9,486 bases of DNA, taken from NCBI GenBank assembly GCA_011051425.1, contig DRLF01000136.1:1-9486 (forward strand), in the 5' to 3' direction. This document shows positions 1-6,518 of the stretch, one piece after another; positions within the stretch are counted from its first letter, which is position 1; each line of letters starts with the position of its first letter. A program made the position numbers and the translations under genes. The notes below the pieces were generated by a model. That model was not told the DNA's origin. It did not search any database and worked only from the letters and a program-made list of their open reading frames with translations. Source of the DNA: Thiolapillus brandeum (GTDB lineage: Bacteria > Pseudomonadota > Gammaproteobacteria > Chromatiales > Chromatiaceae).

Positions 1-740
1 AGCGTCTTTCACAGGCCAGGCAGGCTGTCGATGAATATCTTACCCGGCTTCTCCCGGCAGCCGTGCCTGCACCCGTGTACCAGATTGTTGATGAGGTCTG
101 GCGCGATGTCATGACGCTGATTCTGTTGCGTGAAGGAGAAGGCAGCAATGAGTGGAACAAAGCCGTACGCGTCCTGGAAAGACTGATCGACAGCATCATT
201 CCCCGGGCCGATCCCGAAGAACGTCAGATCCAGATGGCGAAAATTCCTCTGTTGCTGGCTGATTTGCGCCGCGGTTTCGCCTCCATCTCCTACGACAGCG
301 GGCGGGCTGCGATGATGTTCAAGCAGCTTCAGCAGTGCCACGTGACCACCTTGAGGGGGTTGCAGCCTGCGACCATGAAATACCAGCCGCATGAAAAAGC
401 TGGTATGGAAGGTGGCAACCTTGAAGAGATCCTCAGTGATGAATTCATGCAGCAGGCGAGCGAACTGAAACAGGGACAGTGGATCACCTGGACCACGGGG
501 GCCGGCAAGGAATTGCGCGGAAAGCTTTCCTGGCGCAGTGAAGTGACCGACCTGATGCTGTTCGTGGATCTGCGCGGCAGGCGTGTCGCCGAAATGTCCA
601 GCAGTGAGCTGGCAGACCTGCTCCGCAGCGGGCGGGCCACCCTGCTGACCAGCATAGACCGCCCCATCATCGAGCGGGCGCTGGCGGCCATCTACAACAC
701 CCTGACCCGGCAAATGCCGGGGCATGCCCTGCCGGCCTGA
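1..740 (+). CDS. DUF1631 family protein, C-terminal part (5' truncated by window edge)
   Basis: The frame is open from base 3 to the TGA at 738-740, giving 245 visible residues. The first in-frame ATG (63) is internal, because the frame stays open to the window edge. The first two thirds is helical, with a Trp-rich start (VYQIVDEVW, then EWNKAVRVLERLIDSI) and a PLLLADLRRGF segment. A short beta-rich C-terminal segment follows (about bases 460-640) with the pattern GQWITW, GKLSWRSE, LMLFVDLRGRRV, then SSSELADLLRSGRATLL. This layout matches my memory of the end of the DUF1631 family, whose biochemical role is unknown and which is sometimes misannotated as a thymidine phosphorylase. No PilZ-type RxxxR or (D/N)xSxxG motif is visible in this portion. 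A candidate terminator follows, and the next gene starts 98 bases on. Confidence 0.75.
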   Translation, partial: RLSQARQAVDEYLTRLLPAAVPAPVYQIVDEVWRDVMTLILLREGEGSNEWNKAVRVLERLIDSIIPRADPEERQIQMAKIPLLLADLRRGFASISYDSGRAAMMFKQLQQCHVTTLRGLQPATMKYQPHEKAGMEGGNLEEILSDEFMQQASELKQGQWITWTTGAGKELRGKLSWRSEVTDLMLFVDLRGRRVAEMSSSELADLLRSGRATLLTSIDRPIIERALAAIYNTLTRQMPGHALPA

Positions 741-745
741 GCCCT

Positions 746-776
746 GTTACGGCGTCAACCGCCGTGATCCCATTTT
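746..776 (+). terminator. candidate rho-independent terminator after the DUF1631 gene
   Basis: ACGGCG (749-754) and CGCCGT (760-765) form a perfect 6-bp GC-rich stem with a 5-base loop, extendable by a G-T, an A-T and a G-T pair (746-768). Four Ts follow at 773-776, after CCCA. The stem is good but the T tract is short and displaced, so termination may be weak, and read-through into the HD-GYP gene is possible. Confidence 0.4.
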
Positions 777-823
777 CCGTGTCTGCAGGTTTGTGCCGGT
801 ACATTGACAGGGACGATAAACCC

Positions 824-828
824 GGAGG
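824..828 (+). promoter_or_regulatory. Shine-Dalgarno site fixing the start of the HD-GYP gene
   Basis: A consensus GGAGG lies 9 bases upstream of ATG 838. It favours this start over the in-frame ATGs at 847 and 892, neither of which has a comparable site. Confidence 0.75.
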
Positions 829-837
829 AAAAGGCGT

Positions 838-3834
838 ATGGCAGGGATGCGGCAAGCACAGTCAGGGGAAGCGGACAGGAAGTCAGCGCGCATGCCCGTC
901 ATCAACAGGCTCAAACAGGCGCTTTTCCCCCTGCACATTCATATTGCCACCCTGTTCATCGGCCTGATCCTGACGGTCGGTCTGGTACTGGGGTGGTTCA
1001 ACTACCACAAGAACGCCGAAATCATCCTGTCTGCATCCGAACAGCTGTTCGATCAGATCAACCAGGAAATCATGACGCATTTCCGCCAGGTAAGCGCACA
1101 TACGGGCAGCGATATCGATCTGCTGGTGCTCACTCCCATCGTGCATGCCGGCACCCTTCCCGAACGGCTGAAGGCCCTCCCCTTGCTGGCAACTGTGCTT
1201 CGGGATGAGCCATCACTCTCGGCGGTGCAGGTAGGCTATGACAATGGCGACTACTTTGTCGTGCGGCCCCTGTACAGCCGTTTCATGCGGCAGCGTTTCC
1301 AGGCACCTGAAGGAGCGGTTTTCGTGGCAGACAGTATCACTGCCGATACCGCGGGCAATGCCGGAATGCTGCGGATCTATTTCGATCAGAAGCTGCAGCC
1401 GCTGGAACGGCGGCAGATGACCACTACTCAGTATGATCCCCGCAAACGTGACTGGTACCGCCAGGCTATGGCAGCCAGTGGAATCCATGCTGGCAAACCC
1501 TATCTCTATTATTTCATTCAAAAGGTTGGGCTGACCGTCGGCAGGAAATCACCGGACGGAAAGTCAGTGGTCGCCGCTGACATTACCCTGGATTCGTTGT
1601 CTGACATTATCAACCGGCATCCTGTCTCGCCGTCGGCAGAGGTGCTGGTGATCGATGATGATGGCAAGGTACTGGCATACCGTCACCCGGAAAAGCTGGT
1701 TGTCAGAAAAGGACAGGATCACTTCGATATCGCCGGAATCGACCAGCTTGGCAGTCCGGTGCTGACCCGGGTATCACCGCGCATACTGAAGAAAAATAGA
1801 AAAATGTCTTTCAGTTTCAGCGGCAGGAAATGGCTGGGTACCGTGCGCAGCATCGATGTCCAGGACAGTGATGCCCTGTTTCTGGCCATCGTTGCGCCGG
1901 AGGATGAACTGCTGGTGGAAGCCACCCGCATATCCAGGGAGAATATCGCCATCACGGTGCTGATCCTGGTATTTGCATTGCCGGTAGCCTGGCTGTTCGC
2001 TCACAAGATCACCCGCCCTCTGCGTCTGTTGTCCGAAGAGACCGAACGCATACGCCAGCTTGATTTCAGCCAGCCGGCAACGACCCGCTCGCGAATCCTG
2101 GAAATCGTGGAGCTGGCCGAAGGCATGGATGTGATGAAGAAAACCATCAACAAATTCCTGCGGCTGATCACGTCTTTGGCGGGAGAGCAGGATTTTGACC
2201 GCATGCTGCATCGCATCGTTGCTGAAACACTGGATTCCAGCGGAGCAGATGGTGTCGGCATACTGCTGCTCAGTGACGATGAACATCGACTGGAACCCCG
2301 GCTATGGGAACCGGGTAAGCAATTGCAGAAACAGCCATTGCTGACCGATATCATCATCCGTGAGCAGCCCGAATCGGCGGTTGTAACTGCCCTGGAGAGT
2401 GCAAAGATCCAGCTGGTGCAGGTCTCGCCGGAAGATGCAGGACCTTTTGAACAGGCGCTGCTGGCTGCACTGCAGGAATCACAGATGCAGATGGCTGTTT
2501 TTCCCCTGGAGAATCGCAGAAACCAGGTCATCGGCATACTCTATACGGTCTACGGGAAGAAGCAGGGCGAAAAGGCGGCAGATCCTGTGCGGGAACGGCT
2601 GGGTTTCGTCGGTGCGCTGTCTGGCTTTGCCGCGGTTTCTCTGGAAACGCGCCTGCTGTTGAAATCCCAGAAAGATCTGCTCGAAGCCTTCATAAAACTC
2701 ATTGCCGGTGCCATTGATGCCAAATCGCCGTATACGGGCGGGCACTGCCAGCGCGTGCCGGAGTTGACGGGGATGCTGGTTGAAGCCGCCAGTCTGAGCA
2801 ATGAACCGCCGTTTCAGGCATTCGGACCCTCTGAAGAAGACAGGGAAGCCATACACATCGCTGCCTGGCTGCATGACTGTGGCAAGGTCACAACGCCGGA
2901 GTACGTGGTGGACAAGGCAACCAAGCTCGAAACCCTGTACAACCGCATCCACGAAATACGCACGCGTTTCGAGGTGCTCAAGCGGGACGCACAGATACGC
3001 TACTGGCAGGCAGTGGCGGACGGTCAGGATCGGGACAGCCTGCGTCTGATGCTGGAAAAGGAGCTGGCTGATCTGGATGATGATTTTGCGTTTGTGGCGC
3101 ACTGCAATCAGGGTGGGGAATTCATGCCCAAGGAGAACATCGGGCGCCTGAAAAAAATTGCCGGGTACCGTTGGCAGCGGACGCTGGATGACAGTATCGG
3201 CCTGTCCGGGGATGAACAGAGGCTGCGGCAGCGCGCCACACCGGGAGTGCTGCCGGTGAATGAGTCGGTACTGGCGGACAAGCCGGAGCACCTCGTACCG
3301 CGGGATGAAAAATCAGTCATGCCCGAGGACAACCCCTGGGGCTTCAGGCTGGATGTGCCGGAGTACAAGTTCAACCGTGGCGAACTGTACAATCTCTGTG
3401 TCCGGAAAGGAACGCTGACGCCTGAGGAGCGCTACATCATCAACGACCATATCGTCCAGACTATCATCATGCTCGAACAGCTCCCCTATCCGAAGCATTT
3501 GCGTGATGTCCCCAGACTGGCCGGCGCCCACCATGAAAAGATGGATGGCAGCGGTTATCCGCGCAGGCTGCACGGTGAAGACATGCCCCTGGCTGCACGG
3601 ATCATGGCGATTGCCGACATCTTCGAGGCCATCACGGCTTCCGACCGTCCTTACAAAAAAGCCAAGAAACTCAGTGAAGCCATTCACATCATGGCGATGA
3701 TGAAACAGGACCATCACATTGACCCGGAACTGTTTGATCTGTTCCTGCGTTCCGGCGTATACCGCCGCTATGCGGAGAAGTACCTCTCACCGGGGCAGAT
3801 CGATGACGTGGACATCGGACAGTACCTTTCCTGA
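838..3834 (+). CDS. Membrane sensor HD-GYP phosphodiesterase (Cache-HAMP-GAF-HD-GYP)
   Basis: This 998-residue inner-membrane protein should hydrolyse a cyclic dinucleotide, probably c-di-GMP, in response to an extracytoplasmic signal. Residues 34-56 form TM1. Residues about 57-368 form a periplasmic double-Cache-like sensor with the typical DPRKRDWYRQA stretch (200-210). Residues about 370-388 form TM2, and HAMP follows (389-441, with Pro394 of the TRPL motif). A GAF-like region covers about 450-615. The HD-GYP domain has YTGGH (632-636), the HD dyad H679-D680 in HDCGK, H871, HHEKMDGSGYP (898-908), D927 in AIADIFEA and SDRPYK (935-940), so the main metal-site residues appear intact. About 219 residues separate the HD dyad from the HHE motif, against roughly 60 in compact HD-GYP domains; the extra segment spans about 698-845. 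Sequence alone cannot separate c-di-GMP from 3'3'-cGAMP specificity. The gene appears to stand alone. Confidence 0.93.
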   Translation: MAGMRQAQSGEADRKSARMPVINRLKQALFPLHIHIATLFIGLILTVGLVLGWFNYHKNAEIILSASEQLFDQINQEIMTHFRQVSAHTGSDIDLLVLTPIVHAGTLPERLKALPLLATVLRDEPSLSAVQVGYDNGDYFVVRPLYSRFMRQRFQAPEGAVFVADSITADTAGNAGMLRIYFDQKLQPLERRQMTTTQYDPRKRDWYRQAMAASGIHAGKPYLYYFIQKVGLTVGRKSPDGKSVVAADITLDSLSDIINRHPVSPSAEVLVIDDDGKVLAYRHPEKLVVRKGQDHFDIAGIDQLGSPVLTRVSPRILKKNRKMSFSFSGRKWLGTVRSIDVQDSDALFLAIVAPEDELLVEATRISRENIAITVLILVFALPVAWLFAHKITRPLRLLSEETERIRQLDFSQPATTRSRILEIVELAEGMDVMKKTINKFLRLITSLAGEQDFDRMLHRIVAETLDSSGADGVGILLLSDDEHRLEPRLWEPGKQLQKQPLLTDIIIREQPESAVVTALESAKIQLVQVSPEDAGPFEQALLAALQESQMQMAVFPLENRRNQVIGILYTVYGKKQGEKAADPVRERLGFVGALSGFAAVSLETRLLLKSQKDLLEAFIKLIAGAIDAKSPYTGGHCQRVPELTGMLVEAASLSNEPPFQAFGPSEEDREAIHIAAWLHDCGKVTTPEYVVDKATKLETLYNRIHEIRTRFEVLKRDAQIRYWQAVADGQDRDSLRLMLEKELADLDDDFAFVAHCNQGGEFMPKENIGRLKKIAGYRWQRTLDDSIGLSGDEQRLRQRATPGVLPVNESVLADKPEHLVPRDEKSVMPEDNPWGFRLDVPEYKFNRGELYNLCVRKGTLTPEERYIINDHIVQTIIMLEQLPYPKHLRDVPRLAGAHHEKMDGSGYPRRLHGEDMPLAARIMAIADIFEAITASDRPYKKAKKLSEAIHIMAMMKQDHHIDPELFDLFLRSGVYRRYAEKYLSPGQIDDVDIGQYLS

Positions 3835-3877
3835 AACGAGGCGGTGAACTTCTGTTCCGACCTCCTGGCCGGAGAAT

Positions 3878-3886
3878 TGCTACAAT
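3878..3886 (+). promoter_or_regulatory. candidate extended -10 promoter for the FKBP-nadC pair
   Basis: TGC directly followed by TACAAT (3881-3886) gives an extended -10 element with one mismatch to TATAAT. No good -35 sits at 16-18 bases, which is tolerated in extended -10 promoters. Transcription would start near 3893, leaving a leader of roughly 48 bases before ATG 3941. It is the only promoter-like signal I see in the 106-base gap after the HD-GYP gene. Confidence 0.45.
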
Positions 3887-3940
3887 TTGGGTTTTTCCGG
3901 GCGCTGCTTGGGCGGCCGGCAACTGATACTGGAGAAAACG

Positions 3941-4285
3941 ATGGCTGAAAAGATGACGGATTCGGGACTGAAATATGATGACCTGGAAGAAGGGACAGGT
4001 ACCGAGGCAGTAGCGGGTACGCAGGTGACAGTTCACTATACCGGATGGCTTGAGGATGGAAGCAAGTTCGATTCCAGCCTCGACAGGAATCAGCCTTTCC
4101 AGTTTGCACTGGGCCAGGGGCAGGTCATTCGCGGCTGGGATGAAGGTGTGCAGGGGATGAAAGTGGGCGGCAAGCGCAAGCTCACCATTCCACCTCAGCT
4201 CGGTTACGGTGCGGCCGGTGCGGGTGGTGTAATTCCCCCCAATGCGATCCTCATATTTGAAGTGGAACTGCTTGAGGTCGGCTGA
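3941..4285 (+). CDS. Cytoplasmic FKBP-type peptidyl-prolyl cis-trans isomerase
   Basis: This 114-residue single-domain FKBP is close to human FKBP12 in size and pattern and catalyses prolyl cis-trans isomerisation. FKBP12 active-site positions are matched: Y33, F43, D44, F53, V62-I63, W66 in VIRGWDEG, Y89 in [11 protein letters not shown]98 and F106. There is no signal peptide, so it is cytosolic. The frame opens earlier, with an ATG at 3887, but that start would add an unconserved 18-residue leader. ATG 3941 has a GGAG at 3931-3934, six bases upstream, and is preferred. The TGA (4283-4285) overlaps the ATG of nadC by one base, so the two are almost certainly co-transcribed and translationally coupled. 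No client protein can be inferred. Confidence 0.95.
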   Translation: MAEKMTDSGLKYDDLEEGTGTEAVAGTQVTVHYTGWLEDGSKFDSSLDRNQPFQFALGQGQVIRGWDEGVQGMKVGGKRKLTIPPQLGYGAAGAGGVIPPNAILIFEVELLEVG

Positions 4286-5118
4286 TGCTGCCCGACAGCA
4301 GGCAGATCGCGTCTGATGTCCGTCGCGCCCTGGAAGAAGATGTCGGCAGGGGCGATCTGACGGCCGCGCTGGTGCCTCGGAATCATGGCGTGCAGGCGCA
4401 ACTGATCTGCAGGCAGGAAGCGGTGCTCAGCGGTATTGCCTGGGTGGATGAAGTCTTCCGCCAGGTAGACAGCAATGTTGAGCTGGAGTGGCATCTGGGC
4501 GATGGCGACCGCCTGAATGAAAACCAGCCCGTATGCAGTATTCGCGGTGCGGCCGCCAGCCTGCTGACGGCTGAACGCACCGGGCTGAACTTCCTGCAGA
4601 CACTGTCCGGTACGGCGACGGTTACAGCCGGTTACGTGGCAGCGGTGCATGGCACGGGAGTGAATATCCTGGATACGCGCAAGACCCTGCCAGGCCTGCG
4701 TCTGGCGCAGAAGTATGCCGTCACCTGTGGTGGTGGTGTCAATCACCGTATCGGTTTGTACGACGCCATCCTGATCAAGGAAAATCACATCGCAGCAGCC
4801 GGCTCTATCGCTGCTGTTCTGAAAAAGGCCAGGCATCTGCATCCCGATGTTTCCCTGGAGATCGAAGTGGAAAACCTCGACGAACTGGGGGAGGCGCTGG
4901 AAGCGGGGGCCGGGAGGGTGCTGCTGGACAATTTCAGCCTGCAGCAGTTGCGTGAAGCGGTGAAGCTGAATGGGGGAAGGGCCCGCCTGGAAGCATCCGG
5001 CGGTGTCAGTCTCGATACCATTCGTGCCATTGCGGAAACCGGCGTGGACGACATTTCGGTAGGCGCACTCACCAAGGATGTACAGGCTGTGGATTTTTCA
5101 CTGCTGTTCACTGATTGA
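4285..5118 (+). CDS. nadC: Nicotinate-nucleotide diphosphorylase (quinolinate phosphoribosyltransferase)
   Basis: NadC converts quinolinate and PRPP to nicotinate mononucleotide, CO2 and pyrophosphate, the third step of de novo NAD synthesis, in the cytosol. The 277 residues carry the family landmarks: ERTGLN (97-102), DTRKTLPGLR (130-139), K143, CGGGVNHR (148-155), LYDAILIKENH (158-168), EIEVEN (about 192-197), LLDNF (213-217), EASGGV (236-241) and ISVGALT (257-263). These include the Arg, Lys and His residues expected to bind quinolinate and phosphate. The length is slightly shorter than the E. coli enzyme, by trimming at the N-terminus. GAGG at 4274-4277, inside the FKBP gene, supplies a ribosome site 7 bases before the overlapping start. 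No nadA or nadB lies in the window. Confidence 0.97.
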   Translation: MLPDSRQIASDVRRALEEDVGRGDLTAALVPRNHGVQAQLICRQEAVLSGIAWVDEVFRQVDSNVELEWHLGDGDRLNENQPVCSIRGAAASLLTAERTGLNFLQTLSGTATVTAGYVAAVHGTGVNILDTRKTLPGLRLAQKYAVTCGGGVNHRIGLYDAILIKENHIAAAGSIAAVLKKARHLHPDVSLEIEVENLDELGEALEAGAGRVLLDNFSLQQLREAVKLNGGRARLEASGGVSLDTIRAIAETGVDDISVGALTKDVQAVDFSLLFTD

Positions 5119-5221
5119 GCAGAATGAACTTTCGTATCTATTGTTGTCAAATTAAAGGCGATTTTGTCTGAAAAGCCGGAGCTTCACAGGAGTTCGGGCC
5201 AAAACCGAGGAAAAATACTAG

Positions 5222-5932
5222 ATGAAGAAAAAAAGAATTGTATTGATGCTGGCGGCCGCTGTCCTGGCGGGCCAGGTACAGGCAACCGAGCTGAAAACCT
5301 TTGATCAGCGCTACAGTTACACGCTGGGAACGCGCATGGCAAAGATGCTGAAGGCGCAGGGCATTGGCGAACTGGATGGCGTGGCTTTCGGTGCTGCCGT
5401 TGCCGATGTGGTCAATGGCAAACCGCTGCAGATGACGGATGAGGAAATGACCGAGGTACTGAAGCTGCGTTCAGAGAAAGCCGCCAAGCAACGTGCGGAA
5501 AGAGCAGCCAAAGCACTGGAGAAGTCCAAGGCTTTCATGGCCGAGAATGGCAAGAAGCCGGGTGTAACCGTGCTGGAAAGTGGTCTGCAGTACCAGATCA
5601 TCAAGCCGGGTGAGGGTGAACCGCCCAAGATGACCGATACCGTTAAAGTACACTATGAAGGTCATACCACCGACGGCAAAAAGTTTGACAGCTCCTATGA
5701 CCGCGGCAAGCCTGCCCAGTTCGCCCTCAAGGGTGTGGTGAAGGGCTTTTCCGAAGCGCTCACCCACATGAAACCGGGCGCCAAGTGGAAGGTATTCATT
5801 CCGCCTGAGCTGGGTTACGGCGCACGCGGAGCGGGCAATATCATCGGCCCCAACGAAGCCCTGGTGTTTGATCTCGAGCTGATCGAAATCGTCAAGCCAG
5901 AGGCCAAAGGCGCCGAAGCCAAAGCCAAGTAA
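5222..5932 (+). CDS. Exported FKBP-type peptidyl-prolyl isomerase (Mip/FkpA-like)
   Basis: This 236-residue periplasmic isomerase and probable chaperone has three parts. Residues 1-21 form a Sec signal peptide (KKKR, a hydrophobic core, then VQA as likely cleavage site). Residues about 25-112 form the FKBP N-terminal dimerisation domain, ending in a long charged helix rich in Lys, Glu and Ala. Residues about 115-225 form the FKBP catalytic domain, followed by a Lys/Ala/Glu tail. Pocket residues Y145, F155, D156, V172-V173, Y199, I208 and F216 align with FKBP12. A165 replaces F46, as I recall also in Mip. F176 (GFSEAL) stands where almost all FKBPs have Trp. No Cys at the lipobox position is present, so it is soluble and not a lipoprotein. 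GAGG at 5207-5210 lies 11 bases before the ATG. I found no convincing promoter in the 103 bases after nadC, so read-through is possible. Confidence 0.95.
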   Translation: MKKKRIVLMLAAAVLAGQVQATELKTFDQRYSYTLGTRMAKMLKAQGIGELDGVAFGAAVADVVNGKPLQMTDEEMTEVLKLRSEKAAKQRAERAAKALEKSKAFMAENGKKPGVTVLESGLQYQIIKPGEGEPPKMTDTVKVHYEGHTTDGKKFDSSYDRGKPAQFALKGVVKGFSEALTHMKPGAKWKVFIPPELGYGARGAGNIIGPNEALVFDLELIEIVKPEAKGAEAKAK

Positions 5933-5936
5933 GTTA

Positions 5937-5971
5937 TTAACCCGGCATCATCTATATTGGTGCCGGGTTAA
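5937..5971. repeat. long perfect hairpin just after the exported FKBP gene
   Basis: TTAACCCGGCA (5937-5947) and TGCCGGGTTAA (5961-5971) are perfect 11-base inverted arms. A G-T wobble and two more pairs extend the stem to 14 bp with a 7-base loop (5951-5957). It begins four bases after the stop codon. No T tract follows on either strand, so it is better read as an mRNA 3'-end stabilising or attenuating hairpin than as a complete terminator. Confidence 0.75.
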
Positions 5972-5988
5972 CAAAACGGCACATGGTG

Positions 5989-6024
5989 AAGAACCCCGGT
6001 CCTTGGGCCGGGGTTCTTTGTTTT
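5989..6024 (+). terminator. strong rho-independent terminator of the exported FKBP gene
   Basis: AAGAACCCCGG (5989-5999) pairs perfectly with CCGGGGTTCTT (6008-6018). The stem can extend inwards through a T-G and a C-G pair. TTTGTTTT follows at 6017-6024. This is a classic intrinsic terminator on the plus strand. Its T tract ends at the stop codon of the convergent CPCC gene. Confidence 0.88.
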
Positions 6025-6311
6025 CAGCCTTCGGGTGCGAACGGTTGCCAGTCTGGATCCCGCCGGTCCTTCCTCCCCGGCGGGCGGACATGCACCCGCA
6101 ACTGCGGGTCGCTGCACCCCGTGCGCCGGAAATTCCTCTGTGCCTGTTTCAGCGAAGGCAGGTTGCCGCCATCGGTAAAATCAGGATCTTCGTACTGTAG
6201 TGGATCGTCTTCCCAGAAGCAGATTGGGCAGATGAGATGGCTGCCTGGCGATTCCGCGTCCAGTGTCAGATAGCCACAACAGGGGCAGGTATGCTTGTTT
6301 TTAATGAACAT
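6024..6311 (-). CDS. Small cysteine-rich CPCC-domain protein
   Basis: The protein has 95 residues from ATG 6311. It carries CPCCGY (C9, C11, C12), then ICPICFWEDD (C28, C31), then DGGNLPSLKQAQRNF, and ends with VRPPGRKDRRDPDW. This matches the Cys-rich CPCC family (Pfam Cys_rich_CPCC) along its whole length, including the end. The two Cys pairs form a probable zinc-ribbon-like metal site; a further Cys sits at 66. No function is established for the family. The product is predicted cytosolic. The frame could instead begin at TTG 6323, adding four residues, but a stop codon lies just upstream and neither start has a clear Shine-Dalgarno site. The gene is convergent with the exported FKBP, and its stop abuts that gene's terminator. 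Confidence 0.85.
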   Translation of the reverse strand: MFIKNKHTCPCCGYLTLDAESPGSHLICPICFWEDDPLQYEDPDFTDGGNLPSLKQAQRNFRRTGCSDPQLRVHVRPPGRKDRRDPDWQPFAPEG

Positions 6312-6380
6312 CGAAAACAACAAAAAAGCACAACAGCATCAGCATCACCGGTAACAGCGTTCAGGTCTTGTTATCCCGCA

Positions 6381-6425
6381 TAGGTTCAAAATACTTGACA
6401 GCGTGGCTGACAGTCAAGGAACCTA
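6381..6425. repeat. bulged inverted repeat between the CPCC and TPR-GGDEF genes
   Basis: The outer arms TAGGTTC (6381-6387) and GAACCTA (6419-6425) are perfect complements. The inner arms CTTGAC (6394-6399) and GTCAAG (6413-6418) are also perfect, and an innermost AGC/GCT (6400-6402 and 6406-6408) closes on a GTG loop. Unpaired AAAATA (6388-6393) and GACA (6409-6412) form one bulge on each side. In total 16 pairs fit within 45 bases. It could be an operator or a structured leader. No T tract follows on either strand, which argues against a terminator. Confidence 0.6.
6388..6417 (-). promoter_or_regulatory. candidate promoter for the CPCC gene, inside the inverted repeat
   Basis: Read on the minus strand, TTGACT (complement of 6412-6417) is separated by 18 bases from TATTTT (complement of 6388-6393). 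The -35 is one mismatch from consensus; the -10 matches 4 of 6. Transcription would start near 6381, about 70 bases before ATG 6311. Both elements lie within the palindrome at 6381-6425, so a bound regulator would block them. Confidence 0.35.
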
Positions 6426-6518
6426 AAGTCCATATTCGAGAACAAGGCGAAGTTCACAGGCAAAGGAAATTGACAGCCAGGGGCCGGAGTCAAAGAACGT
6501 GGGATTATTGCAGGAACA

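Noticed and set aside
9..725. A 238-codon minus-strand open frame opposite the DUF1631 gene
   Set aside because: The plus-strand frame carries the DUF1631 pattern and is open to the window edge. The minus frame is low in recognisable features.
804..809. Perfect TTGACA before the HD-GYP gene, a possible -35 box
   Set aside because: The matching -10 position would fall on the ribosome site (827-832, AGGAAA) and transcription would begin at the start codon. There is no TATAAT-like sequence there.
2479..3291. A 270-codon minus-strand open frame opposite the HD-GYP gene
   Set aside because: It is fully contained in the conserved GAF/HD-GYP coding region and has no recognisable motif or ribosome site of its own.
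3887..3940. N-terminal extension of the first FKBP from ATG 3887
   Set aside because: The 18 extra residues have no FKBP counterpart. ATG 3941 has a well placed GGAG, and the extension would begin right at the -10 element.
5983..6273. Plus-strand open frame of 96 codons across the terminator and the CPCC gene
   Set aside because: It starts inside the terminator stem region, and the opposite strand encodes a clear CPCC-family protein over the same bases.
6395..6475. Two perfect TTGACA boxes (6395-6400 and 6470-6475) before the TPR-GGDEF gene
   Set aside because: Neither has a TATAAT-like element 16-18 bases downstream on the plus strand, so I do not call a plus-strand promoter. The first is part of the palindrome arm.
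6501..6514. Possible sigma-54 site (GGGATTATTGCAGG) just before the TPR-GGDEF start
   Set aside because: The GG and GC elements are too close together for the -24/-12 spacing that sigma-54 requires.
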